Of a stretch of 64,000 nt of DNA, positions 35,046 through 44,199 are shown in pieces. Position numbers and translations under genes: made by a program. Origin of the DNA: Sulfurifustis variabilis (GTDB taxonomy: Bacteria > Pseudomonadota > Gammaproteobacteria > Acidiferrobacterales > Sulfurifustaceae); assembly GCF_002355415.1 (NCBI RefSeq), contig NZ_AP014936.1:1798001-1862000 (forward strand), in the 5' to 3' direction. How positions within the stretch are numbered: position 1 is the first letter of the stretch; each line of letters opens with the position of its first letter. The notes below the pieces were generated by a model. That model did no database searches. It was not told where the DNA came from and worked only from the letters and a program-made list of their open reading frames with translations.

Positions 35046-36194
35046 TCATCTGCCGGTCTCCTCCTTCGTGTGAGTGGCCTCGCTCTTCCTCAGCAGCTCG
35101 ACGAGCAGCTCGTTCGTGCGTCTTGCGCGGTCCTGAAGCGCGGGCACTCTGCTTTTGATCTTCGCCCGGATCTCCTCGTGCGTGTCCCACGAACGATCGA
35201 TGCGCGCAATCAATTGCCCGGTTCCCACGGATCCCAGCGGCGGCATCTCCACGTCCAGGTCCTCGAGCAGGCCGGTCACCTTGGAGGCATAGGGTAAGGC
35301 CGTGAACGGCGTTGCGCGCAGGGCGGCGAAAATGAGGAAGTGCAGCCGCATGCCGACGGCGAACTCGAACCGCCCGACGAGGTCCAGGATCTGCCGCGGC
35401 GAGTAGCGCCGGCGCAGGATCTCCGCCCGCTCGGCATTGCGCATGGCGGCCACCACCGCGTGGCTGTGCTGCACGTCCGCCCGTTCCATCGGCACGAAGA
35501 CCACGTCCGCGTCGAGGCGCTCGACGACGAAGTCGGCGGCGTGTGCGAGCATCGCGTGATACTCGACGGGATCGATGTCCGGCGCGGCGGGACCCGGCTC
35601 GCGCACCGAGAAGCCGACGAGGTGGCGATCGAACTCGACCCCTTCCGCTCTCAACGTCTCGGTGGGCAGCGACTCCGGCTCGAGCAGCAGGGCCGGATCG
35701 GCGGTGAGCAGGATCTCGCGGGTCGCGCCCACGTCCTCGAGCAGACGCAGGCCCTGCCGGTCGCGCACGGTGACGACCGCGCAGGCGTTGAGGGCTTCGC
35801 GCACCGCGCGGCGCGCGGCCGTCGTGGTCAACGGGCCCGCGCTGATCCCGTAGACGATGACCGGGACGCCTTTCTCGTGCGCCAGGAACACTTCGCGCAG
35901 GTAGGCTTCCGCGTCGTGGTCGTAGAGAATGCCCCCGCCGCCGAGAACGAGCAGGTCGAGATCTTCGATCTCCGGCGCCATCTCCCGGCGGGTGAGCGTG
36001 CGCGGATCAACGGCCCGTTCGACGCGGTGTCCGGCGAGCGTATCCGGCGGATTGCGCGAAAAGACGGTGACGTGCGCCGGGACGGCGGCGCGCAGCCCGC
36101 TCAAAATCCCCTCGAGAATCGCCTCGTCGCCGAGATTCATCCCGCCATACGAGCCGGAGATGCCGATTCGATAAGGTGCGGACGCCGCTCGCAT
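35046..36194 (-). CDS. Polysaccharide pyruvyl transferase family protein (CsaB-like)
   Basis: 382 residues: IGISGSYGGMNLGDEAILEG at the N-terminus, LDLLVLGGGGILYD, IVYGISAGPL, VTVRDRQGLRLLEDVGA, and FEFAVGMRLHFLIFAALRAT near the C-terminus. This is the typical two-domain GT-B-like layout of pyruvyl transferases that add ketal-linked pyruvate to cell-wall or exopolysaccharide sugars. A CsaB role in S-layer attachment is not expected in a Gram-negative, so the acceptor is unknown. No glycan cluster surrounds it. The start at 36194 follows a GGGACAG site. Confidence 0.88.
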   Translation of the reverse strand: MRAASAPYRIGISGSYGGMNLGDEAILEGILSGLRAAVPAHVTVFSRNPPDTLAGHRVERAVDPRTLTRREMAPEIEDLDLLVLGGGGILYDHDAEAYLREVFLAHEKGVPVIVYGISAGPLTTTAARRAVREALNACAVVTVRDRQGLRLLEDVGATREILLTADPALLLEPESLPTETLRAEGVEFDRHLVGFSVREPGPAAPDIDPVEYHAMLAHAADFVVERLDADVVFVPMERADVQHSHAVVAAMRNAERAEILRRRYSPRQILDLVGRFEFAVGMRLHFLIFAALRATPFTALPYASKVTGLLEDLDVEMPPLGSVGTGQLIARIDRSWDTHEEIRAKIKSRVPALQDRARRTNELLVELLRKSEATHTKEETGR

Positions 36195-36466
36195 GCTGAT
36201 GCGCTGTCCCTCGGCCGTCGGTGAAGATTCGAGGCAATCCGGTCTTGCGCGTGATTCCGAGCGAGCGACCCACCGGGCGTCACCGGCGGTGCTCGACGAA
36301 CCGAAGCCCGGCACCTTACCGCGAACCCGTGCGATCAAGAATAGGGGAAGACGAGCACGGGCCGACGATCGGGGGCCGCGTTCGCGGAACCGAAACGGTG
36401 CGGCCAGGTCGCACGCCCGACCGCGCAAGGAGGCCCCAGGGACCGGAGGTGTTGGCCTCTCGGGCG

Positions 36467-36697
36467 TCAATCGCCGGCGCGGTCGCGGACCAGCCGCCAC
36501 ACGTCGACGATCGACTGCGGGACGCCGATCTGCACGAAGCCGCAGGCGTCGCACACCATCACGGCGCGCCCGCCGGTGCGCGCGGGGCGCAGCAGTCCGT
36601 GGCCGACGTCGCGTCGGCAGCGAAACCCGACCACGCGACGTGCGGCCGCCTCGCCTTGCCAGTAGCGCGCCGCAAGCAGTTTCTCGTGCTCTTTCAT
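36467..36697 (-). CDS. Hypothetical small protein
   Basis: 76 residues, not recognised. One Cys pair (MVCDACGFVQIG) could be half of a zinc-binding site, and a further Cys (GFRCRRD) lies before it. No ribosome site is evident before the ATG at 36697, and it stands between two clear genes with 270 and 160 bases on the sides. If it is not a gene, the interval 36195-36859 is noncoding. Confidence 0.35.
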   Translation of the reverse strand: MKEHEKLLAARYWQGEAAARRVVGFRCRRDVGHGLLRPARTGGRAVMVCDACGFVQIGVPQSIVDVWRLVRDRAGD

Positions 36698-36859
36698 ATT
36701 GAGTCGATTTCAACAGTGTGGGCCGCCGAGAGGCACGAAAACAGCCAAGTTGCCCGTGCGCTCAGCCGCCTTGAATCGGGCAAACGAACGCCATTCGCCA
36801 TCCACCCCTCCATTGTCTTCCGTGGCGTCCCTGGCGTGCGTGGCGGAAATCGTGGATGC

Positions 36860-38485
36860 CTACGCGGCGGCGCGGGCGACGATGCTCAACGCCACGGCTT
36901 CCGCCACCTCGATGCCGTCGACGGCGGCCGACAGGATGCCGCCGGCGTAGCCGGCACCCTCGCCGGCCGGGTACAGGCCGCGCGTGTTCAGGCTCCGATA
37001 GAGCTCGTCGCGCCGGATGCGGATCGGCGACGACGTCCGCGTCTCGACGCCGGTCAGCACGGCATCGCGCATGGCGAAGCCGCGAATCTGCCGGTCGAAC
37101 GCCGGCAAGGCCTCGCGGATCGCTTCGGTCACGTAATCGGGCACGCAGCCGCCGAGATCCGTCAGGCGCACGCCGGGGGTGTACGACGGCGCCACCGAGC
37201 CCAGCGCGGTCGACGGCCGTCCGGCGAGGAAATCGCCGACGAGCTGGGCCGGCGCGGCGTACGTGCCGCCGCCCGCCTCGAAGGCGCGCTCTTCCCAATG
37301 CCGCTGAAAGGCGATGCCCGCGAGCGGATGTCCGGGATAGTCCGCCGGCGTCACGCCGACGACGATGCCGGCGTTCGCGTTGCGCTCGTTGCGCGAGTAC
37401 TGGCTCATGCCGTTGGTCACGACCCGCCCCGGCTCCGAGGCGGCGGCGACGACGGTGCCGCCCGGGCACATGCAGAAGCTGTAGACCGAGCGGCCGTTGC
37501 GGCAATGGTGCACGAGCTTGTAGTCCGCCGCCCCGAGCAGCGGATGGCCGGCATGCCGGCCGTAGCGCGCCCGGTCGACGAGCGACTGAGGATGCTCGAT
37601 GCGGAATCCGATCGAAAACGGCTTGGCCTCGACGTACACGCCGCGCGCGTGGAGCATTTCGAAGGTGTCGCGCGCGCTGTGGCCGACGGCGAGCACGACA
37701 TGGTCGGTCCGTATGCGCTCGCCGCTCGCGAGGACCACGCCGCGCACGCGCCGCACGCCGCTTCCGTCCGTGTCGATGTCGATATCCGCCACCCGGCTCC
37801 CGAACCGCACCTCGGCGCCGAGCGCGTGCAGCTTCCGTCTCAAACGCTCGACCATGGCAACCAGCCGGAAGGTGCCGATGTGCGGCTTGCTGACGTAGAG
37901 GATCTCGGACGGGGCGCCCGCCGCGACGAACTCGGTGAGCACCTTGCGGCCGAGGTGGCGCGGGTCCTTGATCTGGCTGTGCAGCTTGCCGTCGGAGAAC
38001 GTGCCCGCCCCGCCCTCGCCGAACTGGACGTTGGATTCCGGGTCGAGCGTCGAACGGCGCCAGAGGCCCCACGTGTCCTTCGTGCGCTGGCGCACGGACT
38101 TCCCGCGCTCGAGGAGGATCGGGCGAAAGCCCATCTCGGCGAGGAGCAGCCCGGCAAACAGGCCGCACGGGCCGGTGCCGATCACGACCGGTCGTGCCGT
38201 CAACGCCGCCGGCGCGCTGGCGACGAAGCGGTACGTGGTGTCGGGCGTGTGCGAGACGCGCCGGTCGTCCCGCCAGCGCTCGAGGACGGCGGACTCGTCC
38301 TCGATCTCGACGTCGAGCGTGTAGACCAGCTCGATCGCCGAGGGACGACGCGCGTCGTGGCCGCGGCGGGCGATCGTGTACCGCACCAGCCCGTCCGCCC
38401 GAATGCCGAGGCGCTTGAGGATAGCCGCCTCGATCTCGCCCTCGGCGTGGTCGAGCGGGAGCCGGATTTCAGTCAGTCGCAGCAT
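36860..38485 (-). CDS. COG2509-type FAD-dependent dehydrogenase
   Basis: 541 residues. An N-terminal domain of about 95 residues (RLPLDHAEGEIEAAILKRLG) precedes the FAD fold: PVVIGTGPCGLFAGLLLAEM, FGEGGAGTFSDGKLHSQIKD, VVLAVGHSARDTFEML, CMCPGGTVVAAASEPG, and the C-terminal LYPAGEGAGYAGGILSAAVD. These match the uncharacterised flavoprotein group COG2509, whose substrate is unknown. It is soluble and full length. It is monocistronic: the helicase gene starts far upstream on the same strand and ends 92 bases away. Confidence 0.92.
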   Translation of the reverse strand: MLRLTEIRLPLDHAEGEIEAAILKRLGIRADGLVRYTIARRGHDARRPSAIELVYTLDVEIEDESAVLERWRDDRRVSHTPDTTYRFVASAPAALTARPVVIGTGPCGLFAGLLLAEMGFRPILLERGKSVRQRTKDTWGLWRRSTLDPESNVQFGEGGAGTFSDGKLHSQIKDPRHLGRKVLTEFVAAGAPSEILYVSKPHIGTFRLVAMVERLRRKLHALGAEVRFGSRVADIDIDTDGSGVRRVRGVVLASGERIRTDHVVLAVGHSARDTFEMLHARGVYVEAKPFSIGFRIEHPQSLVDRARYGRHAGHPLLGAADYKLVHHCRNGRSVYSFCMCPGGTVVAAASEPGRVVTNGMSQYSRNERNANAGIVVGVTPADYPGHPLAGIAFQRHWEERAFEAGGGTYAAPAQLVGDFLAGRPSTALGSVAPSYTPGVRLTDLGGCVPDYVTEAIREALPAFDRQIRGFAMRDAVLTGVETRTSSPIRIRRDELYRSLNTRGLYPAGEGAGYAGGILSAAVDGIEVAEAVALSIVARAAA

Positions 38486-38577
38486 CCGTCCGCGGAGACC
38501 TGAGAGCGATACGCCGCATGTTGCGCGGTCGACCGAGCTATCGGGTTCTCACCCTCTTCGGCGGTTCGAACCGATGG

Positions 38578-40263
38578 CTATTCCTCGTCCTTGCCGCCGC
38601 CGAACACCGCGGGGACCTGGCGCTCGAAGCGCCGGCGCTTGTGCGAGATCACCGGTCGCGACTTGGCGGCGGCAGACGGCGCCGGGTCGCGCAACCGCAC
38701 CGGTTCCTCGGGCTGCCGGTAGCCGCGACCCTGGCCGCGTCCGTCCTGCGGGCGCCGGCGCCGCTCGTTGTTCGCCTTGGGTTTGTAATCCACACGGTTG
38801 CCGTCCACGTCGCCGGGCACGTTGCCGATGTCGTCGAGCGAGACGATGACCTCGCGGTAGGCCGGCTGCCGCGAACCGCGACCCCGGTTGGGACCCTGAC
38901 TCCGGTTGGGACCCTGCCGTTGCGGGCGTTGTCCGCCCTGACGTTCGGGCCGGGGCTGCTGCTGCTTGGGCCGCTGACCGCCGGTGCGGTGGTCCGCCTG
39001 TCGCTGCGCAGGGCGTTGGCCGCCCTCGCCGCGGTTGCGGCGGGCCTCGGGCCGCGGCGCCTGCGGCCGGCCGCCGCCGCGCGGGTTGCGCTGACCGCGT
39101 CCCATCACGATCGGCTCCGCCTTGATGCTCGGATCCGGGGCGAAACCGTCGATCGTCACTTTCGGGATCTCGCGCTTGAGCAGGCGCTCGATGCTCGCCA
39201 GGAACTCGTGCTCGTCGACGCACACGAGCGAGAGCGCCTCGCCTTCGTTCCCCGCGCGCCCCGTGCGGCCGATGCGGTGGACGTAGTCCTCCGGCACGTT
39301 CGGCAGTTCGTAGTTCACGACGTGGGGGAGCTGGTCGATGTCGAGCCCGCGGGCCGCGATGTCCGTCGCGACCAGGACCCGCACGGCGCCGTTCTTGAAA
39401 TCCGAGAGCGCGCGCGTGCGCGCGCCCTGGCTCTTGTTGCCGTGGATGGCGGCCGCGCGGATGCCGTCCCTCTCGAGCTGTTCCGCGAGGCGGTTCGCGC
39501 CGTGCTTCGTGCGGGTGAAGACGAGCACCTGCCGCCAGTCCTGTGACTTGATCAGATGGGAGAGCAGCTCGCGCTTGCGCGCGCGGTCCACGGGGTGAAC
39601 GACCTGCGAGACCAGCTCGGCGGGCGTGTTGCGGCGCGCCACCTCGATCAGCGCGGGCGAATTGAGCAGCCCGTCGGCGAGCTCCCTGATCTCGTCCGGG
39701 AACGTCGCGGAGAACAGCAGGTTCTGACGACGTCCGGGGAGGAGCGCGAGTATCCTGCGGATGTCGCGAATGAAGCCCATGTCGAGCATGCGATCGGCCT
39801 CGTCCAGCACGAGGATCTCGACGCGGGAGAGGTCCACGGTCCCCTGCTCCACGTGATCGAGCAACCGGCCGGGCGTCGCCACGAGGATGTCGATGCCGCG
39901 GCGCAGCGCCTCCGCCTGGGGCGTGAAGCCGACGCCGCCGAAGATCACGGTCGAGCGCAGCGGCAGGTGCCTGCCGTAGCTGCGGACGCTCTCCTCCACC
40001 TGCGCCGCGAGCTCGCGCGTGGGCGTGAGGATGAGCGCGCGTATCGCCCGTGCGCCGCCGCCGGGAGTCTGGCTCAGCCGCTGCAGCAGCGGGAGCGTGA
40101 AGCCGGCGGTCTTGCCGGTTCCGGTCTGGGCGCCGGCGAGGATGTCGCGCCCCGCGAGGATGACGGGGATCGCCTGGGCCTGGATGGGGGTGGGGACGTC
40201 GTAGCCCTTGTCGGCCACGGCACGGACCAATTCGGCCGACAGGCCGAGCGAGGAAAATGCCAT
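38578..40263 (-). CDS. rhlE: DEAD-box RNA helicase, RhlE-like, with long RGQ-rich tail
   Basis: 561 residues. The helicase core runs to about 375: Q motif [51 protein letters not shown] low-complexity tail of nearly 190 residues follows, built of near-repeats with GGQRP and GPNR motifs that are rich in Arg, Gly, Gln and Pro; it likely gives RNA affinity and phase-separation behaviour. RhlE acts in ribosome assembly and RNA decay, often for growth in the cold. A 553-base gene-free stretch lies upstream, so a long autoregulatory 5' leader, as known for other DEAD-box genes, is possible. Confidence 0.95.
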   Translation of the reverse strand: MAFSSLGLSAELVRAVADKGYDVPTPIQAQAIPVILAGRDILAGAQTGTGKTAGFTLPLLQRLSQTPGGGARAIRALILTPTRELAAQVEESVRSYGRHLPLRSTVIFGGVGFTPQAEALRRGIDILVATPGRLLDHVEQGTVDLSRVEILVLDEADRMLDMGFIRDIRRILALLPGRRQNLLFSATFPDEIRELADGLLNSPALIEVARRNTPAELVSQVVHPVDRARKRELLSHLIKSQDWRQVLVFTRTKHGANRLAEQLERDGIRAAAIHGNKSQGARTRALSDFKNGAVRVLVATDIAARGLDIDQLPHVVNYELPNVPEDYVHRIGRTGRAGNEGEALSLVCVDEHEFLASIERLLKREIPKVTIDGFAPDPSIKAEPIVMGRGQRNPRGGGRPQAPRPEARRNRGEGGQRPAQRQADHRTGGQRPKQQQPRPERQGGQRPQRQGPNRSQGPNRGRGSRQPAYREVIVSLDDIGNVPGDVDGNRVDYKPKANNERRRRPQDGRGQGRGYRQPEEPVRLRDPAPSAAAKSRPVISHKRRRFERQVPAVFGGGKDEE

Positions 40264-40816
40264 CAGAAAGGGTTGCTCCTGGAGGCCTACCCGAAACACG
40301 GGGCTTGGGGCCGGTCTAGGCGCTACCTATTTAAGTTGAACTGTTCGAGGTGAACCGGGAAGGCTTTACCACGAGCCTCGGCGCAGACCGGAGTACGGCG
40401 AGGCCGGGCTAGTGTACCAGAAGTTCCCGTGAAAGCGACCCGGCCGATCCGTCCCTGAAAGGCTCCCGTCCGATGAGTGGTTCATCCGCGACCGGGCCGG
40501 TGGCCCGGCCCTTCGGGTCGCGGTCGCGAAGCGGGGCCATCGTTCCTTGCCCGCCCCACGTCCGCGAGTCGATGCACGTCGCGGGTGTCGCATGAGCCTC
40601 CGCGCGACTCATCGCGGCTCGGGACGCAGTCTCCTTCAGCGTCGCCGGACGGAGACAGTGCGCCGGCCACCCGGCCATCGGCATTCGGCTTCGATGTACT
40701 GCGATGAAAGACAGGGAATATTTCGTTATCTATTCCGTCGGCCGTTTATTGGGTCTCCCAACGGAAGGCGCACCGTCGGAGAATAGGCGGGCGCCCGATT
40801 CGTGGGGAAGGTGAAC
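40264..40816. other. 553-base gene-free stretch between divergent helicase and DJ-1 genes
   Basis: No supported gene. The left part is presumably the leader of the helicase mRNA; an AT-rich run CTATTTAAGTT lies at 40324-40336. The right part carries an AT-rich run (40706-40752) just before the DJ-1/PfpI gene, a likely promoter region. Short open frames across it show no features. Confidence 0.45.
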
Positions 40817-41497
40817 ATGCCTGCCGAGAGGTCCGTCCTGATGGTCGTCACCAGCCACGGCGCGATCGACGCCGCCCACCCGACCGGCGTGTGGTTCGAG
40901 GAGTTCGCCATTCCCTACGCGCTCTTCCGCGAGCACGGCTGTCGCGTGACCGTCGCGAGCCCTAAGGGCGGCGATACACCGATCGATCCCGGCAGCCTCG
41001 AAGGCTACGAGGCGACGCCCCGCAACGAAGCGGCGCGCGCCGCACTGAGGAACACGCGCGTGCTGGACGCGAGCCTCCGGGCCGAACACTTCGACGCGAT
41101 TTTCTTCCCCGGCGGCCACGGCACGATGTTCGATCTCCCCGACAACGAGGAGGTTCAGCGGCTCGTGTCCGAGTTCGCGCAGGCGGACAAGGTGCTCGCG
41201 TCGGTCTGCCACGGACCCGCGTGCCTGGTTGGCGCACGGCTGCGGGACGGCACGGCGCTCGTCAAAGGACGCCGGCTCACGTCCTTCACCGACGACGAGG
41301 AGCGCGCGGTCGAGCTGGATCGGAGCATGCCGTTTCTGCTCGAGACCCGGTTGCGCGAGCTGGGCGCGCGGTTCGTGCCCGAGGAGAACTGGAAGGACCA
41401 CGTCGTCGTGGACGGGCGGCTCGTGACGGGCCAGAACCCGCAGTCGAGCGCGAGCGCCGCTCGCGCCGTGATGCGGCTGCTCGAGGACGGTTCGTGA
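40817..41497 (+). CDS. DJ-1/PfpI superfamily protein (class I glutamine amidotransferase-like)
   Basis: 226 residues: LMVVTSHGAIDAAHPTGVWF, FPGGHGTMFDLPD, and the nucleophile elbow ASVCHGPACLVGA with the reactive Cys. EEFAIPY supplies the paired Glu that lowers the thiol pKa. The layout fits the HchA/glyoxalase III-like branch, which handles methylglyoxal-type electrophiles or protein glycation. GGGGAAGG lies upstream of the ATG at 40817; an in-frame GTG at 40802 is less likely. The next gene on the strand is the B12-binding sensor. Confidence 0.9.
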   Translation: MPAERSVLMVVTSHGAIDAAHPTGVWFEEFAIPYALFREHGCRVTVASPKGGDTPIDPGSLEGYEATPRNEAARAALRNTRVLDASLRAEHFDAIFFPGGHGTMFDLPDNEEVQRLVSEFAQADKVLASVCHGPACLVGARLRDGTALVKGRRLTSFTDDEERAVELDRSMPFLLETRLRELGARFVPEENWKDHVVVDGRLVTGQNPQSSASAARAVMRLLEDGS

Positions 41498-41613
41498 TGG
41501 ACGAAACCGGCGGTTTGATGCGGGTCAACGTCCGCATGCCGGCGCCGGATCAGGATCCGGCAATGGACCCGACACCTTCATCCGCGCGCCGCTGACCCGG
41601 CGAGGTACAGGTC

Positions 41614-42675
41614 ATGCAACTGGGGGACGGCACGAATCTGCGCGACCGCCGGCGAGATCTCGCCGCGGCTGCCACGGATCGCCTGCTTTCCCTGCACCCC
41701 GACTTCCGGACGCTCATCCGTCCGGACGAGAAGCAGGAGTGCGTCGACGATCTGGCGCTGCACGTCCTGTTTCTCGCGGACGCCGCCGCGCTCGACTCGC
41801 CCGAGATCTTCGAGGAGTACGTCGCCTGGACGAAAACGCTCCTCGACGCCCGCGGCGTGCCGGCGTCGCGGCTCCACGCCCACCTCGCGGCGCTCGCGGA
41901 TATCCTGCCCCGACGGGTGGCATCCCCGCTCAGCGACACCGCCGCCGCCTGCCTGCGCGGCGTGCTCGAGCATTTCGACGACCTTCCGGCGGGGCCGGAT
42001 TCCTTCCTCGACGAGCGCCGCCCGCTCGGCCCGCTCGCCCGGCGGTTCACGCACGCCCTGCTCGCCCTGCGTCGGGACGAGGGGAGCCGCCTGATCTCGG
42101 AGGCCCTGGACGCCGGGACGTCCGTCGAGGACATCTATCTCGACGTCTTCCAGCCGACGCTGCACGAGGTCGGCCGCCTCTGGCAGCTCAACGGCATATC
42201 GGTCGCGCACGAGCACTACTGCACCGCCGCGATCCAGCTCCTGATGGGGGAGCTCCATCCCCGGCTCATCGGGCCGCCGCGTCCGCCGCGGCGCGCGGTC
42301 GCGACCTGCGTGACCGGCGAACTGCACGAGCTCGGACTCCGGATGGTCACGGACTTCCTCGATCACGCGGGATGGGAGACCCATTTCGTGGGCGCCAGTC
42401 TTCCCGCGAAAAGCGTGGTCGACCTGCTGATCGAAACGGGCTCGCCGGTCCTGTGCATCTCGGTGACTTTCGCGACCCACCTCATGCGCGCCGCGGAACT
42501 GATCGGCGAGGCGCGCGCCGAGCCGGCCTGCGCCGACGTGGGCATCGTGGTGGGCGGCCGCGCGTTCAGCCGCTCTCCGTTCCTCTGGCGCCGCATGGGC
42601 GCGAACGCCTGGGCGCGCGACGCCCGGGAAGCGGTCGCGGCGTGCGAGGCGCTGATCGCGCAGATCCAGGAATGA
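41614..42675 (+). CDS. Stand-alone B12-binding photoreceptor-like protein (CarH/LitR-type sensor half)
   Basis: 353 residues. An N-terminal helical region (1-135) without a helix-turn-helix precedes a four-helix cobalamin-cap domain and a Rossmann B12-binding domain. The cap has Trp190, nine residues, then Glu200-His201, the W-x9-EH signature of AdoCbl photoreceptors. The lower axial ligand is His238 in GELHELG, 37 residues further (35 in CarH). Such proteins hold adenosylcobalamin and change on blue-green light. CarH/LitR normally carries a MerR DNA-binding domain, which is absent here, so signalling must pass to a partner. None is evident nearby. GAGG precedes the ATG. Confidence 0.85.
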   Translation: MQLGDGTNLRDRRRDLAAAATDRLLSLHPDFRTLIRPDEKQECVDDLALHVLFLADAAALDSPEIFEEYVAWTKTLLDARGVPASRLHAHLAALADILPRRVASPLSDTAAACLRGVLEHFDDLPAGPDSFLDERRPLGPLARRFTHALLALRRDEGSRLISEALDAGTSVEDIYLDVFQPTLHEVGRLWQLNGISVAHEHYCTAAIQLLMGELHPRLIGPPRPPRRAVATCVTGELHELGLRMVTDFLDHAGWETHFVGASLPAKSVVDLLIETGSPVLCISVTFATHLMRAAELIGEARAEPACADVGIVVGGRAFSRSPFLWRRMGANAWARDAREAVAACEALIAQIQE

Positions 42676-42747
42676 TTTCGCCGGCGCGCGCGACCGCGGC
42701 GTGCCGGACCCTGCCCGGGCGAAGCGCGTACCGCGCGAAGCCCGACG

Positions 42748-44199
42748 CTACTCCGGCGATGCCGCGCTGGTCGCGGGCGGCGGCGCTGCGATGCCCGGCC
42801 AGCCGCCCCCCAGCGCGCGAATGAGGTCGACGACCGCCGAGCGTCGGTCGCGCAGCGCGGCGATGCGATTGAGCTCCGCCTGCAGCAGGCTGCGCTCGGC
42901 GTCGAGGACTTCGAGCTGGCTGGCGAGGCCGTTGTCGTAGCGAATGCGCGCGAGCCGCAACGTGTCCGCCAGGGCCGTCATCCGTTCGCCCTCCGCTTCG
43001 TAGATCTCGCGGGCGCGGTCCTGCGTGATCACCGCCTGCCGGACCTCGACGAAGGCGGACTGCACGGCCCGCCGGTATTGCGCGAGCGCCTGCCGCTCGC
43101 GCGCGCTCGCCGCGTCCCGCTCGCCGCTCAGGCGCCCGCCCTGGAAGATCGGCTGGACCACCGCCGCGCCCACTTCCCAGATGCGCGCCGGACCCGTGAA
43201 GAGATCGGAGAGCGACGCGCTTTCGCCGCCGATGAAGCCGGTCAAGGGAATGCGCGGGAAGAACGCCGCGCGCGCCGCGGCGAGCTGCGCGTTCGCGGCC
43301 ACCAGCTGCTGCTCGGCCTGGACCAGGTCCGGGCGCCGCAGCAGCAGCTCCGAGGGCAGGCCTTCGGGCACCACGTCGGGCGGCATGGCCTCGTTCTCGG
43401 CCGCGCGCGCGACGCCGTCCTCCCGCAGGGCGCGCGGGGCGCGACCGAGCAGCACGGCCAGCGCGAGCTCCTGCGCGGCGCGATCCCGCTCGAGCGCCGG
43501 GAGCTGGGCACGCGCCGCCGCCACCTCGGCCTCGCGCTGGCGGAGCTGAAAATCCCCGATCAGCCCCGCCTTGTAGCGGATGCGCTGGAGCTCGAGATCG
43601 CGCGCGCGGAGCTCGAGCGACCGTCGCGTCGCCGCCACCTGGCTGTCGAGCGCGATGAGGCCGTAGTAGCCCCGCGCGACATCGGCCGCGATTCCGATGC
43701 GCACCGTCTCCTGCGCGGCGCGCGACGCGAGCAGCTGGGCCCGGGCGGCGGCCGTGGCGCTGCGCAGCCGACCGAACAGGTCGACCTCGTACGACACGTT
43801 GAGTACGGCGCGGTTGTTCGTGCTCGTCAGCGGCGTGCCGGGCGGGAGCGGCGTGTCGGTGCGCTCGGAAAGCCGCCCGCGGCTGCGCTGTGCCGTGGCG
43901 TCGACGGCGGGCCAGAGTTCCGCTTCGCCGATGTCGAGCAACGCCCGCGCCTCGTCGACCCGCGCCGCCGCCAGGGCGAGGTCGGTGTTGTGCGCCAGCG
44001 CCTCGTCCACCAGCCGATCGAGCGTGGCGTCGCGGAACAACGTCCACCAGCGATACGGAATCTCGGTCGCCGCGCGCCCCGCCCCGTCCGCCGCCCACTC
44101 CCCCGGGAGCGAAAGCCGGGGCGGTTCGTAGTCGGCCGTCGAGGCGCAGCCCGCGAGCGCGCAGGCGCCGAGGGCGAGCGCGATCGCGCGGTCACGCAT
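42748..44199 (-). CDS. Outer-membrane efflux lipoprotein of the RND system (NodT-type)
   Basis: 483 residues. Signal peptide and lipobox (LGACALAGC) at the N-terminus, then STADYEPPRLSLPGEWA and paired helical outer-membrane efflux repeats (AQLLASRAAQETVRIGIAADVARGYYGLIA, LRLARIRYDNGLASQLEVLD, RRSAVVDLIRALGGGWPG). It forms the outer-membrane channel for the RND pump encoded just before it. The reading frames overlap by eight bases with the pump gene, so translation is coupled. It is paralogous to the NodT protein at 25-26.7 kb. Confidence 0.94.
   Translation of the reverse strand: MRDRAIALALGACALAGCASTADYEPPRLSLPGEWAADGAGRAATEIPYRWWTLFRDATLDRLVDEALAHNTDLALAAARVDEARALLDIGEAELWPAVDATAQRSRGRLSERTDTPLPPGTPLTSTNNRAVLNVSYEVDLFGRLRSATAAARAQLLASRAAQETVRIGIAADVARGYYGLIALDSQVAATRRSLELRARDLELQRIRYKAGLIGDFQLRQREAEVAAARAQLPALERDRAAQELALAVLLGRAPRALREDGVARAAENEAMPPDVVPEGLPSELLLRRPDLVQAEQQLVAANAQLAAARAAFFPRIPLTGFIGGESASLSDLFTGPARIWEVGAAVVQPIFQGGRLSGERDAASARERQALAQYRRAVQSAFVEVRQAVITQDRAREIYEAEGERMTALADTLRLARIRYDNGLASQLEVLDAERSLLQAELNRIAALRDRRSAVVDLIRALGGGWPGIAAPPPATSAASPE

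Noticed and set aside
41497-41595. 32-codon frame starting one base inside the stop of the DJ-1 gene
   Set aside because: Position would allow coupling, but the peptide is short, has no recognisable feature and no independent ribosome site.
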